Source: Actinomadura citrea (lineage in GTDB: Bacteria > Actinomycetota > Actinomycetes > Streptosporangiales > Streptosporangiaceae). Taken from it: a DNA stretch of 64,000 bases. Of this stretch, positions 1-7,576 are shown piece by piece; within the stretch, counting starts at the first letter, position 1, and each line of letters opens with the position of its first letter. Made by a program: the position numbers and the translations under genes. Where the stretch lies: assembly GCF_013409045.1 (NCBI RefSeq), contig NZ_JACCBT010000001.1, positions 6,572,001 through 6,636,000 on the forward strand. The letters run 5' to 3'. The notes beneath the pieces are model-generated. The model was not told the DNA's origin. It did not search any database and saw nothing but the letters and a program-made list of their open reading frames with translations.

Positions 1-275
1 CGCCCTCAGGCACCTGCGCGGGGCCTCTTGCGGGGCCCCTTCTTGACCTTGCTCCGGGTGGGGTTTACCTAGCCGCCCACGTCACCGTGGGCGCTGGTGA
101 GCTCTTACCTCACCGTTTCACCCTTACCACCGGCGGACCGGTGGCGGTCTGCTTTCTGTGGCACTGTCCCGCGGGTCACCCCGGGTCGGCGTTACCGACC
201 ACCCTGCCCTGCGGAGCCCGGACTTTCCTCGACGGGGATCGCTCCCCGACGCGGCCGTCCGGCCGGCTCGTCCGC
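1..275 (-). ncRNA. rnpB: RNase P RNA (bacterial type A), 3' end beyond window
   Basis: This is the catalytic RNA of ribonuclease P, which removes 5' leaders from pre-tRNAs. Read on the minus strand, the conserved 5' block GAGGAAAGTCCGGGCTCC lies around 213-230. It is followed by AGGGTGAAACGGTGAGGTAA near 110-130 and by GTAAACCCC near 60-70, in the order of actinobacterial RNase P RNAs. The 5' end is estimated near 275 from the helix upstream of the GAGGAAAGTCC block. About 275 nt are visible of a usual length near 400, so the 3' part lies outside the window. It follows trpB2 on the same strand. Confidence 0.93.
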
Positions 276-319
276 CGTCCAACAAGGTTAGCGGGTGCGA
301 AGGCGGCTTGCGCACGAGG

Positions 320-1663
320 CTAAGGGAGGGCGTTCAGGGCTTCGTCGAGGCGGGTTTCGGGGAGGGCGTGGTCCTGCATCCGGCCGGAGAGATAGCGGTC
401 GTAGGCGGCCATGTCGAGGTGGCCGTGACCGCACAGGGCGGTCAGGATGACCTTGGGTTCGCCGGTCTCGGCGCAGCGGCGGGCCTCCTCGACGGCGGCG
501 GCCAGGGCGTGGGTGGGTTCGGGGGCCGGGACGATGCCCTCCGTGCGGGCGAACAGGACGCCGGCCTCGAAGCATTCCCGCTGGGGTTTGGCGGTGGCCT
601 CGAAGACGCCCAGGTCGTACATGTGGGAGAGCAGCGGCGCCATGCCGTGGTAGCGGAGGCCGCCCGCGTGGATGGGGTCGGGGACGAAGTCGTGCCCGAG
701 GGTGTGCATCTTGAGGAGGGGCGTGAGGCCGGCGGTGTCGCCGAAGTCGTAGGCGTAGCGGCCGCGGGTGAAGGACGGGCACGCGGCGGGCTCCACCGCT
801 CGGATGGCGGGGTCCATGCGGCCCTGGAGCTTCTCGCGGAGGAAGGGGAGGAACAGGCCGGCGAAGTTGGAGCCGCCGCCGGTGCAGCCGACGATCAGGT
901 CGGGGGTGTCGCCGGCGAGGGCCAGCTGTTCGAGCGCCTCCTCGCCGATGACGGTCTGGTGCATGAGGACGTGGTTGAGGACGCTGCCGAGGGCGTAGCG
1001 GGTGTCCTCGGGCGCGGCGGACTCGACGGCCTCGCTGATCGCGATGCCGAGGGAGCCGGGCGATTCCGGGTCGTCCGCGAGGGTCTTCGCGCCGGTAGAG
1101 GTGAGCGGCGACGGGCTGGCGTGCACGCGGGCGCCGTACAGCTCCATCATCGAGCGGCGGTAGGGCTTCTGGTCATAGGAGGCGCGCACCATCCAGATCT
1201 CGCAGTCCAGGGAGAACTGGGCGCAGGCGAAGGCGAGGGCGCTCCCCCACTGGCCCGCGCCGGTCTCGCTCGTCAGCCGGCGGACGCCCTGGCGCGCGTT
1301 GTAGTACGCCTGCGGGACGGCCGCGTTCGGCTTGTGCGAGCCCACGGGCGAGACGCCCTCGTACTTGACGTAGATGCGGGCCGGGGTGCCGAGAGCGCGT
1401 TCGAGGCGGTGCGCCCGGATGAGCGGTGTCGGCCGCCAGAGCCGGTAGACGTCGCGGACGTCCTCGGGTATGTCGACGAACCGCTCCCCGGTGACCTCCT
1501 GGGCGATGAGGTCCGAGGGGAACAGCGGCGCCAGGTCGTCCGGCCCGACCGGCTCGCGCGTCCCCGGGTGCAGCGGCGGGGGCGGCGGCGCGGGCAGGTC
1601 GGGAACGACGTTGTACCAGCGGCGCGGAAGCCTCGACTCGTCCAGCATGATCTTCGTGGCCAC
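320..1663 (-). CDS. trpB2: TrpB2-type tryptophan synthase beta chain
   Basis: PLP-dependent enzyme of about 447 residues that condenses indole with L-serine (or O-phosphoserine in some TrpB2 members) to form L-tryptophan. The schiff-base lysine lies in GSHKPNAA, the substrate loop is LTSETGAGQWG and the PLP-phosphate loop is VGCTGGGSNF. The N-terminal extension before the fold and the sequence LIRAHRLERALGTPARIYVK are typical of the TrpB2 branch rather than of TrpB1 paired with TrpA. I chose GTG at 1663 because AGGGAGG sits just upstream; an upstream ATG in the open frame lacks such a site. No trpA is nearby, which agrees with TrpB2 working without the alpha subunit. Confidence 0.9.
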   Translation of the reverse strand: MATKIMLDESRLPRRWYNVVPDLPAPPPPPLHPGTREPVGPDDLAPLFPSDLIAQEVTGERFVDIPEDVRDVYRLWRPTPLIRAHRLERALGTPARIYVKYEGVSPVGSHKPNAAVPQAYYNARQGVRRLTSETGAGQWGSALAFACAQFSLDCEIWMVRASYDQKPYRRSMMELYGARVHASPSPLTSTGAKTLADDPESPGSLGIAISEAVESAAPEDTRYALGSVLNHVLMHQTVIGEEALEQLALAGDTPDLIVGCTGGGSNFAGLFLPFLREKLQGRMDPAIRAVEPAACPSFTRGRYAYDFGDTAGLTPLLKMHTLGHDFVPDPIHAGGLRYHGMAPLLSHMYDLGVFEATAKPQRECFEAGVLFARTEGIVPAPEPTHALAAAVEEARRCAETGEPKVILTALCGHGHLDMAAYDRYLSGRMQDHALPETRLDEALNALP

Positions 1664-1712
1664 GGTCCCTCCCTGGTCGCAGGGTAGGTGGCCGGGATCG
1701 AGGAGACCAGGG

Positions 1713-2813
1713 TCAGGCGGGTAGGTGGTGGGTGTCGTTGAAGGCACGCAGGGTCGCCGGGCCGTCGGCGTACCAGTCGATGGACGTCAGCGCCGCCACG
1801 TCGAGGTGCATCCGGTACAGGGACGGCATGGGGGCGCCCAGGGCGTCCTTGACGAGGAGCTTGATCGGGGTGACGTGCGAGACGACCAGGACCGTCTGCT
1901 CGCGGTAGCGGACCTTCAGCTTGTCCAGCGCCGTGCGGACGCGGCGGGACACCTGGGCGAAGCTCTCCCCGCCGGGCGGGGCGGCGTCCGGGTCGGCCAG
2001 CCACGCCTTCAGCTCGGCGGGCCAGCCCTTGCCCGCCTCGGCGAACGTGAGCCCTTCCCAGTCGCCGAAGTCGGTCTCCCGGAAGCCGTCCTCGACCCGG
2101 ACCTCCAGGCCGGTGACGGCGGCGACCTCGGCGGCGGTGTCGCGGCAGCGGGACAGGGGGGAGGTGACGATCGCGTCGATCCCCCGGTCCTTGAGGGCGA
2201 GGGCGGCGGCGCGGGCCTGGGCGAGGCCGTGCGGCGTCAGGGGGGCGTCGCCGATCCCGGCGAAGCGCTTCTCGATCGACAGGGGCGTCTCGCCGTGCCG
2301 TAGCAGGAGCGTGGTCGTCGGGGTGGACGAGGCGGGCCGGGGCGGCTCGGGCTCCTCCGTCGCCTCCTCGACCTTGCGCGTCCAGTGCTCCCCGCGGGCG
2401 GCGGCGTCCATGGCCTCGTTGGCGAGCCGGTCGGCGTGCGCGTTGCGGTTGCGCGGGATCCAGCTGTAGGACACCGAGCCCAGCGCGGTCGCCAGCTCGC
2501 GGGCCTCCAGCGCCAGCGGCACCATGTCCGGATGCTTGATCTTCCAGCGGCCCGACATCTGCTCCACGACGAGCTTGGAGTCCATCCGGACCTCGACGCG
2601 GGCGGACGGGTCGACCCCGGCGGCCGCCGCGAGCCCGGCGATCAGTCCCCGGTACTCGGCGACGTTGTTGGTGGCGTGCCCGATCGACTCGGCGACCTCC
2701 GCGAGCACCTCGCCGGTCAGCGCGTCGCGGACGAGCGCGCCGTACCCGGCGGGACCGGGGTTCCCGCGCGAACCGCCGTCCGCCTCGACGACCAGCTTCC
2801 TGCCGGCGCTCAC
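1713..2813 (-). CDS. Bifunctional RNase H / histidine phosphatase
   Basis: Fusion protein of 366 residues. Residues about 3-135 form an RNase HI domain (first acidic motif EADGGSRGNPGPAGYG, then NNVAEYRG and MDSKLVVEQMSG), which cuts RNA in RNA-DNA hybrids. Residues about 165-365 form a phosphoglycerate-mutase-like phosphatase with the RHGE signature (LLLRHGETPLS) and a later SHVTPIK histidine. The architecture matches Mycobacterium Rv2228c, for which RNase H and phosphatase activity (CobC-like) are known for the family. The GTG start at 2813 overlaps the stop of the upstream zinc-ribbon gene by four bases (GTGA), so the two are probably translationally coupled. Confidence 0.9.
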   Translation of the reverse strand: MSAGRKLVVEADGGSRGNPGPAGYGALVRDALTGEVLAEVAESIGHATNNVAEYRGLIAGLAAAAGVDPSARVEVRMDSKLVVEQMSGRWKIKHPDMVPLALEARELATALGSVSYSWIPRNRNAHADRLANEAMDAAARGEHWTRKVEEATEEPEPPRPASSTPTTTLLLRHGETPLSIEKRFAGIGDAPLTPHGLAQARAAALALKDRGIDAIVTSPLSRCRDTAAEVAAVTGLEVRVEDGFRETDFGDWEGLTFAEAGKGWPAELKAWLADPDAAPPGGESFAQVSRRVRTALDKLKVRYREQTVLVVSHVTPIKLLVKDALGAPMPSLYRMHLDVAALTSIDWYADGPATLRAFNDTHHLPA

Positions 2814-3553
2814 AGACCCGACTCGGGCGTCCGGACGAGGACGCGGCGGCACTCCTCGCAGCGGATGACCTCGTCCTCGGCGGCGGCCCGGATGCGGTTC
2901 AGGTCGACCGTGTTCAGCGCGAGGTGGCAGCCCTGGCAGGCGCCGCGGTACAGCTTGGCCGCGCCGACGCCGCCGAACTGGCCGCGCAGCTTCTCGTAGA
3001 GGGCGAGCAGGTCGTCCGGGACGTCCTTGGCGACGGCGGTGCGCGCGGCGCTCGACGTCCCGGCCTCGTCGTCGATCTCGCGCTGGGCGGCGTCGCGGCG
3101 CTCGGTGAGCCCGGCCAGCTCGTCCTGCGCGCCGGACCGCTCCGCGTTCAGCGCGGCGACCCGGCCCTCGGCCTCCTCGGTCCGCTCCATGATCTCCAGT
3201 ACGACCTCCTCCAGGTCGGACTGGCGGCGGTGCAGCGACTCGATCTCGGTCTGCAGGCTGCTGAGGTCCTTGGCCGAGGTCACCTGCCCCGAGTCGAGCC
3301 GCTTCTGGTCGCGGTCGGCGCGGGTGCGGACCTGGTCGACGTCCTGCTCGGCCTTCTTCTGCTCCCGCCGCAGGTCGCCGACCTCCGTCTCGGCCGCCAC
3401 GATCGCGTCGCGCAGCTCGGTCAGCCGGCCCTCCAGCCGCTCGATCTCCGCCAGCTCGGGCAGCGTGCGGCGGCGGTGCGCCAACCGGTCGAGGGAGCTG
3501 TCGAGGTCCTGCAGGTCGATCAGGCGAAGCTGGGCTTGCGGTGCGGCTTTCAC
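2810..3553 (-). CDS. Coiled-coil protein with C4 zinc ribbon (Rv2229c family)
   Basis: Protein of 247 residues. Residues about 5-180 are rich in Glu, Arg and Leu heptads and form a long antiparallel coiled coil. The C-terminal 50 residues carry two CxxC knuckles (CQGCH and CEECR), a C4 zinc ribbon. The family is conserved beside Nif3 and RNase H/phosphatase genes in actinobacteria; a nucleic-acid-binding or adaptor role has been suggested but not settled. The GTG start at 3553 and the stop at 2810 both overlap their neighbours by four bases, placing it in the middle of a tightly coupled three-gene operon. Confidence 0.85.
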   Translation of the reverse strand: MKAAPQAQLRLIDLQDLDSSLDRLAHRRRTLPELAEIERLEGRLTELRDAIVAAETEVGDLRREQKKAEQDVDQVRTRADRDQKRLDSGQVTSAKDLSSLQTEIESLHRRQSDLEEVVLEIMERTEEAEGRVAALNAERSGAQDELAGLTERRDAAQREIDDEAGTSSAARTAVAKDVPDDLLALYEKLRGQFGGVGAAKLYRGACQGCHLALNTVDLNRIRAAAEDEVIRCEECRRVLVRTPESGL

Positions 3554-4371
3554 TGTGCTCCTTCGTCGTGGAGTGTCCACGCGTCGGTGACGAGCGTGGA
3601 CACCCGGGTCTCCAACTTGCCCGCTTCCGGGGACGACCCGGCCAGGCGCCGCTCGGCGTCGGCGAGCCAGGGCCATTCGGTCGCCCAGTGCGCCGCGTCC
3701 ACCAGGGCCGGGCCGCCCTGTTCGGCGAACTCCGACGCGGGGTGGTGCCGCAGGTCGGCGGTGAGGTAGACGTCGACACCGGCCGCCTGGGCGGTGCCGA
3801 GCAGGGAGTCGCCGGCGCCGCCGCAGACGGCGACGGTGCGGACGGGACGGTCCGGGTCGCCGGCCGCCCGCACGCCCCACGCGGTGGACGGCAGCCCGGC
3901 GGCGGCGCGCCGGGTGAACTCCCGCAGCGCGACCGGCTCGTCCAGTTCGCCGATCCGGCCTAGGCCGCGGCGTGGGTCGTCGTCGGCGGGGACCATCGGG
4001 CGCAGCCCGCCGGTGAGGCCGACGGCCCGCGCCAGCGCGTCCGACACGCCCGGGACGGCCCGGTCGGCGTTGGTGTGCGCGGTGTGCAGCGCGATCCCGT
4101 TCGTGATCATGCGGTGGACGAGGCGGCCCTTGGGCGTGGTGGCGGCGACCGAATGCACCCCGCGCAACAGCAGCGGATGGTGGGTGACCACGAGGTCGGC
4201 CTCCCACTCCAGCGCCTCGTCGACCACGGCGGCGACGGGGTCGACCGCGAACAGCACCCGTCCCACGTCCTGGCCCGGGTCGCCGCAGACGAGGCCGACG
4301 GCGTCCCAGGACTCCGCCCACGCGGGTGGATAGAGCTCCTCCAAAGCGGAGATGACATGGGATAGGCGCAC
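3550..4371 (-). CDS. Nif3-like dinuclear metal-center protein
   Basis: Protein of 273 residues in the Nif3/YbgI (DUF34) family, often annotated as GTP cyclohydrolase I type 2, although that activity is not secure for the family. Metal ligands are visible in VTHHPLLL, in ALHTAHTNAD and in the C-terminal DAAHWATE motif. The start at GTG 4371 begins the conserved SHVISALEELYPPAWAESWD segment; the frame stays open upstream but without family-like sequence. It is the first gene of the operon with the zinc-ribbon and RNase H genes. Confidence 0.85.
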   Translation of the reverse strand: MRLSHVISALEELYPPAWAESWDAVGLVCGDPGQDVGRVLFAVDPVAAVVDEALEWEADLVVTHHPLLLRGVHSVAATTPKGRLVHRMITNGIALHTAHTNADRAVPGVSDALARAVGLTGGLRPMVPADDDPRRGLGRIGELDEPVALREFTRRAAAGLPSTAWGVRAAGDPDRPVRTVAVCGGAGDSLLGTAQAAGVDVYLTADLRHHPASEFAEQGGPALVDAAHWATEWPWLADAERRLAGSSPEAGKLETRVSTLVTDAWTLHDEGAQ

Positions 4372-4485
4372 GTCCCGCAGGCTACCGCGCCTGGGCGCTC
4401 CCAACGAGCCACCGAGCGTCACCCCGAGACGCCAAGGTCTGTAACGATATGGGACGGGACAGTGCACGACCGAGGGAGGAACGCC

Positions 4486-5037
4486 ATGTCGGCCGCCGGC
4501 GCCGCTGCGGAACCGGAGCCCATCCAGCCCGTCCAGCCCGTCGAACCTAAGGCGGAACGTCCGTACATGCCGGGTTACGGCATCCAGGGACCGCACGAGG
4601 GGAGCGGCCTGCTCCCGTGGTCCTGGGCCGTGGAGCGGCTCCGGGCCGCCCGGAACTTCTGGGTGTGCACGGTGCGGCCGGACGGACGACCGCACGCCAT
4701 GCCGGTCTGGGGCGCCTGGTCAGGGGAGGCACTGCTGTTCAGCAGCGCGGTGCCGTCCCGCAAGATGGTGAACCTGCGGGGGAACCCGCAGGTCGTGGTC
4801 ACCACCGAGGAGGCCGAGAACCCGGTGGTCATCGAGGGGCGAGCCGAGATCGTCACCGAACAGCGGGAACTACAGCGGTTCATCGACCTGGTCAACTCCA
4901 AGTACGCCACGCGCTATCGTGTCGATTTCCTGGATCCGGAGGTGAACGCCACCGTCGCGGTGCGGCCACAGTCGGTGTTCGGGCTCCGCCAGGGAGATTT
5001 CACCGGTTCTCCCACCCGGTGGTCGTTCGTAACCTGA
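4486..5037 (+). CDS. Pyridoxamine 5'-phosphate oxidase-fold protein
   Basis: Protein of 183 residues with a split-barrel flavin-binding fold. Residues about 50-150 contain NFWVCTVRPDGRPHAMPVWG and KMVNLRGNPQVVVTTE, the usual strands of actinobacterial PPOX-class proteins that bind FMN or F420. The C-terminal WSF motif is also usual. ATG 4486 is preferred to an upstream GTG at 4462 because GGGAGG stands six bases before it. The Pro/Glu-rich first 25 residues are probably disordered. Cofactor and substrate cannot be told from the sequence. Confidence 0.8.
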   Translation: MSAAGAAAEPEPIQPVQPVEPKAERPYMPGYGIQGPHEGSGLLPWSWAVERLRAARNFWVCTVRPDGRPHAMPVWGAWSGEALLFSSAVPSRKMVNLRGNPQVVVTTEEAENPVVIEGRAEIVTEQRELQRFIDLVNSKYATRYRVDFLDPEVNATVAVRPQSVFGLRQGDFTGSPTRWSFVT

Positions 5038-5082
5038 AGGTCCGCTGGGATCATTCTGGAGACTCATCGCGTTGGAGAGTGT

Positions 5083-5427
5083 GTGAAGCCACCCTTTCGC
5101 CGCCGCAAGCGCGTCAAGGGCCGCCCGATGGGCAACCGCCCGGAGGCGGCCGAGCCGGAGACCATCGAGTGGCCCCGCGAGGGGACGGGCAAGTCGTCCC
5201 TGATGGGGGCCATCCGGGGCGATGGCGAGACCGGCGCCGGCTTCGGCGGCGGCATGTTCGAGGACCTCGCCTCCGCCTTCGAGGGCTCCAAGAAGGTCAA
5301 GCAGGAGGAGCAGGAGCGGCAGAAGGTGCTGCGCCAGGACGACCACGAGCAGACCGGATCCGGCAACGCCCGCGACGACCTGGAATCCGGCAAGATCCGG
5401 ATCCGCCGCACCCCGCCGTCCGAATGA
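5083..5427 (+). CDS. Small charged hypothetical protein, DUF6191-like
   Basis: Protein of 114 residues, basic at the N-terminus (KPPFRRRKRVKGR) and highly charged overall. The segment MFEDLASAFEGSKKVKQEEQ followed by DDLESGKIRIR recalls the DUF6191 family of actinobacterial proteins, in which a short helix precedes a strand ending LxSGxxxI. No catalytic motif, signal peptide or membrane span is seen. The GTG start at 5083 has GGAGAG a few bases upstream. The family match is by eye and needs a profile search. Confidence 0.55.
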   Translation: MKPPFRRRKRVKGRPMGNRPEAAEPETIEWPREGTGKSSLMGAIRGDGETGAGFGGGMFEDLASAFEGSKKVKQEEQERQKVLRQDDHEQTGSGNARDDLESGKIRIRRTPPSE

Positions 5428-5479
5428 CCGCGCCGGCGCACTCTCGAACATAAGTTCGAGTCCGGGTTATCCTGCCCTC

Positions 5480-5878
5480 GTGAGCACCTACGTTCCGCCC
5501 GGCTGGCCCTCGCAGGTGCATCCACCGGGCACCGAACGCTTCGTGGAGACGGCGCTCGCCTGGCTGCTGGAACTCGTCCCGCCCGAGTACCGGCGCTACG
5601 GCGTCCTGCGCCGCTACCCCATCGCCCTCGCCCGCATGGCCCGCCACCACGTCCACGCGTCCGTGGAGGCGGCCCGGGAGGGCTTCCGGACCGCTCGCGT
5701 CGATCTCGGGGACGTCGTCCCCCCGCACGGCGTCGAGTCGGTCCTGGACGCCTACCGCCGCGAGGGCGCCCGCCTCGTCTCCCTCCTCCAGGGGATCGAA
5801 CTCGTCGAGACGGCCCTGCGCGGCCTCGCCGAGCCGGACGATCCCGCCCATCGCCGCCCCTTCACCCCCAAGCTGTGA
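5480..5878 (+). CDS. Conserved actinobacterial hypothetical protein
   Basis: Protein of 132 residues, not recognised as a named family. It is mostly helical, with several Arg-rich helices (PEYRRYGVLRRYPIALARMARHH), and has no signal peptide or membrane span. GTG 5480 is the first start after the stop of the preceding gene and gives a plausible N-terminus. It runs with the flanking plus-strand genes but is not overlapped by them. Confidence 0.6.
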   Translation: MSTYVPPGWPSQVHPPGTERFVETALAWLLELVPPEYRRYGVLRRYPIALARMARHHVHASVEAAREGFRTARVDLGDVVPPHGVESVLDAYRREGARLVSLLQGIELVETALRGLAEPDDPAHRRPFTPKL

Positions 5879-5947
5879 CCACCGTGTTGACGCTGTGTCG
5901 CGGCGTGCGCAAGCCTTGATCTGTTCTTTACGGGAGGCGGGGTTCCG

Positions 5948-7576
5948 GTGAGCGCACCACCTGGGTGGTACCCAGATCCAGAGCGGATGGGACGCGAGCG
6001 CTACTGGGACGGCCAGACCTGGACCGACCAGTCGCGCCGCTACGACTCCCGCGCCCGCCGCCGCGCCTCCCTGAGCGCCGACCCCCCGCCGGCCCCCGCC
6101 CCACGTCCACAACGGCCCGGGCCCTCACCACAAGCACCACCGACACCGGCCTCACCATCGCCGCCAGAGCCCGAGCCGCCTCACCCCGCGCCCCAGCCCG
6201 CCCCGCCCTCTGTGGTGGAGACGCCGCCCGCGTCGCAGCCGCCCTTGCAAGAGGCTCGCCCCGAACCACCCACGCCTCCCCCGCCGAGCCTCGGCGCCCC
6301 GCGCCCGCCGCACCCACCCGCACCGTCCCAACACCCGGAACCGCCGCGTCCGGAACCGGCGCGACCTGCTGCGCCTCCGCCACCACGGCCCGCGCAGACG
6401 CCGCCTCGGGAGGAGGCTCGGCTCGAATCGCCCGCGCCTCCGCCGCCGCGGGGGCTCGGCGGGTCTCGGGCACCGCGGCCGCCCGCATCGCCGCCGCGGC
6501 CTGGGGCGCCGCCGCTGGCCGGCCGGCCGCCGTCCTTGCAGGAGGCCCGGATGGAGACGTCGGCGCCCCCTACGCCGGGTCTACGGAAGCCCCATGCTCC
6601 GCGGCCTCCGGCGCCGCGGCCCGCCCGGCCGGTGCGTCGGCCGCCGGTGCCGGAGCGACGGGCGGCGGAGGTGCCGCGCCAGGCGGACGTTCCGGTGCCG
6701 CGTCATCTTCCGCCGGGGCGGCCGCAGGGCACGCCGGCCGGGCGGGCCGGTTTCGCGATCGGGCTGGTCGTGGCGGCCGAAGGGGGTGTGGTCGCCGCCG
6801 TCGCGTTCGGGGCGGGGTCCGTCTGGCCCTTCTGGGGCGCTGTCCCGGTGCTCGCCGTGTGGACGCTCCTGCTGCTGGCGCCCCTCAGCGCCCCGCGCTC
6901 GTACGGGTACCGGGAACCGGAGGCCGACGAGCGCGCGCGGCTGGAGCACGTGTGGCGCTACGTGCAGCAGCACGCCGGTGTCAGCGGCTACCGGCTCGTG
7001 ATCGTCGAGTCGGAGGGGCTGAACGCGTGCAGGCCGTCGGCGCGCACGGTGGCGGTCACGTCGCGTTCGGCCCGCTCGTTGACGCCCGAACACCTCGCCG
7101 CCGTCCTCGCCCATGAGCTGGGGCATCTCCAGGGGTGGCGGGCGGTGCCGGCGTTCGTCCACGCGCAGGTGACGCTGCCGAACCGGACCCTGCAGTGGGC
7201 GCTGCGCACGGCGTGGTCCCCGATCGGCCCGATGTGGAAGCGGGCCGTCGAGTGGCACCGGCCGATCGGCTTCCTGGGGGTGTTGCTGCTGGCCGTCGTC
7301 GCCGCGGTGGTGACGGTGCTGGTGGCGGTGCCCGCCGCGCTCGCCTACGCCGCGTCGCTGGGCGCGCGGCTGCTGAGCGCCGGCGGCGAGGCGCGGGCGG
7401 ACGCGGCGGCGGTGCGCATGGGGTTCGGCGCGGACCTGGTCGCGGCCGTGGAGCACCGCATCGAGCACCAGCCCGACGGGCTTCCGCTGCCCCTCGTGCG
7501 GCGGGCGCAGGCGCTCCGCCGACGGCTCGGCCGAGCCCCTCAGGTCCTCCCGCCGAACAGCGGCGGCGGCCCCTGA
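5948..7576 (+). CDS. DUF2510 / proline-rich / M48 metallopeptidase membrane protein
   Basis: Protein of 542 residues. Residues 3-30 are a DUF2510 module (PPGWYPDP...YWDGQTWT). Residues about 35-260 are a Pro/Ala/Arg-rich, probably disordered region. Two hydrophobic stretches at about 268-315 precede the M48 peptidase domain, whose zinc motif HELGH is at residues 389-393; another hydrophobic stretch lies at about 438-470. M48 enzymes (HtpX family) are membrane-bound zinc proteases of protein quality control. The third zinc ligand is expected in GGEARADAAA. The 3' end overlaps the convergent VirD4-like gene by 37 bp. Confidence 0.85.
   Translation: MSAPPGWYPDPERMGRERYWDGQTWTDQSRRYDSRARRRASLSADPPPAPAPRPQRPGPSPQAPPTPASPSPPEPEPPHPAPQPAPPSVVETPPASQPPLQEARPEPPTPPPPSLGAPRPPHPPAPSQHPEPPRPEPARPAAPPPPRPAQTPPREEARLESPAPPPPRGLGGSRAPRPPASPPRPGAPPLAGRPPSLQEARMETSAPPTPGLRKPHAPRPPAPRPARPVRRPPVPERRAAEVPRQADVPVPRHLPPGRPQGTPAGRAGFAIGLVVAAEGGVVAAVAFGAGSVWPFWGAVPVLAVWTLLLLAPLSAPRSYGYREPEADERARLEHVWRYVQQHAGVSGYRLVIVESEGLNACRPSARTVAVTSRSARSLTPEHLAAVLAHELGHLQGWRAVPAFVHAQVTLPNRTLQWALRTAWSPIGPMWKRAVEWHRPIGFLGVLLLAVVAAVVTVLVAVPAALAYAASLGARLLSAGGEARADAAAVRMGFGADLVAAVEHRIEHQPDGLPLPLVRRAQALRRRLGRAPQVLPPNSGGGP

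Noticed and set aside
158..1687. Long plus-strand open frame opposite trpB2
   Set aside because: It is the antisense of trpB2. The translation is Gly/Val/Arg-rich without domains, while the minus strand gives a complete PLP enzyme.
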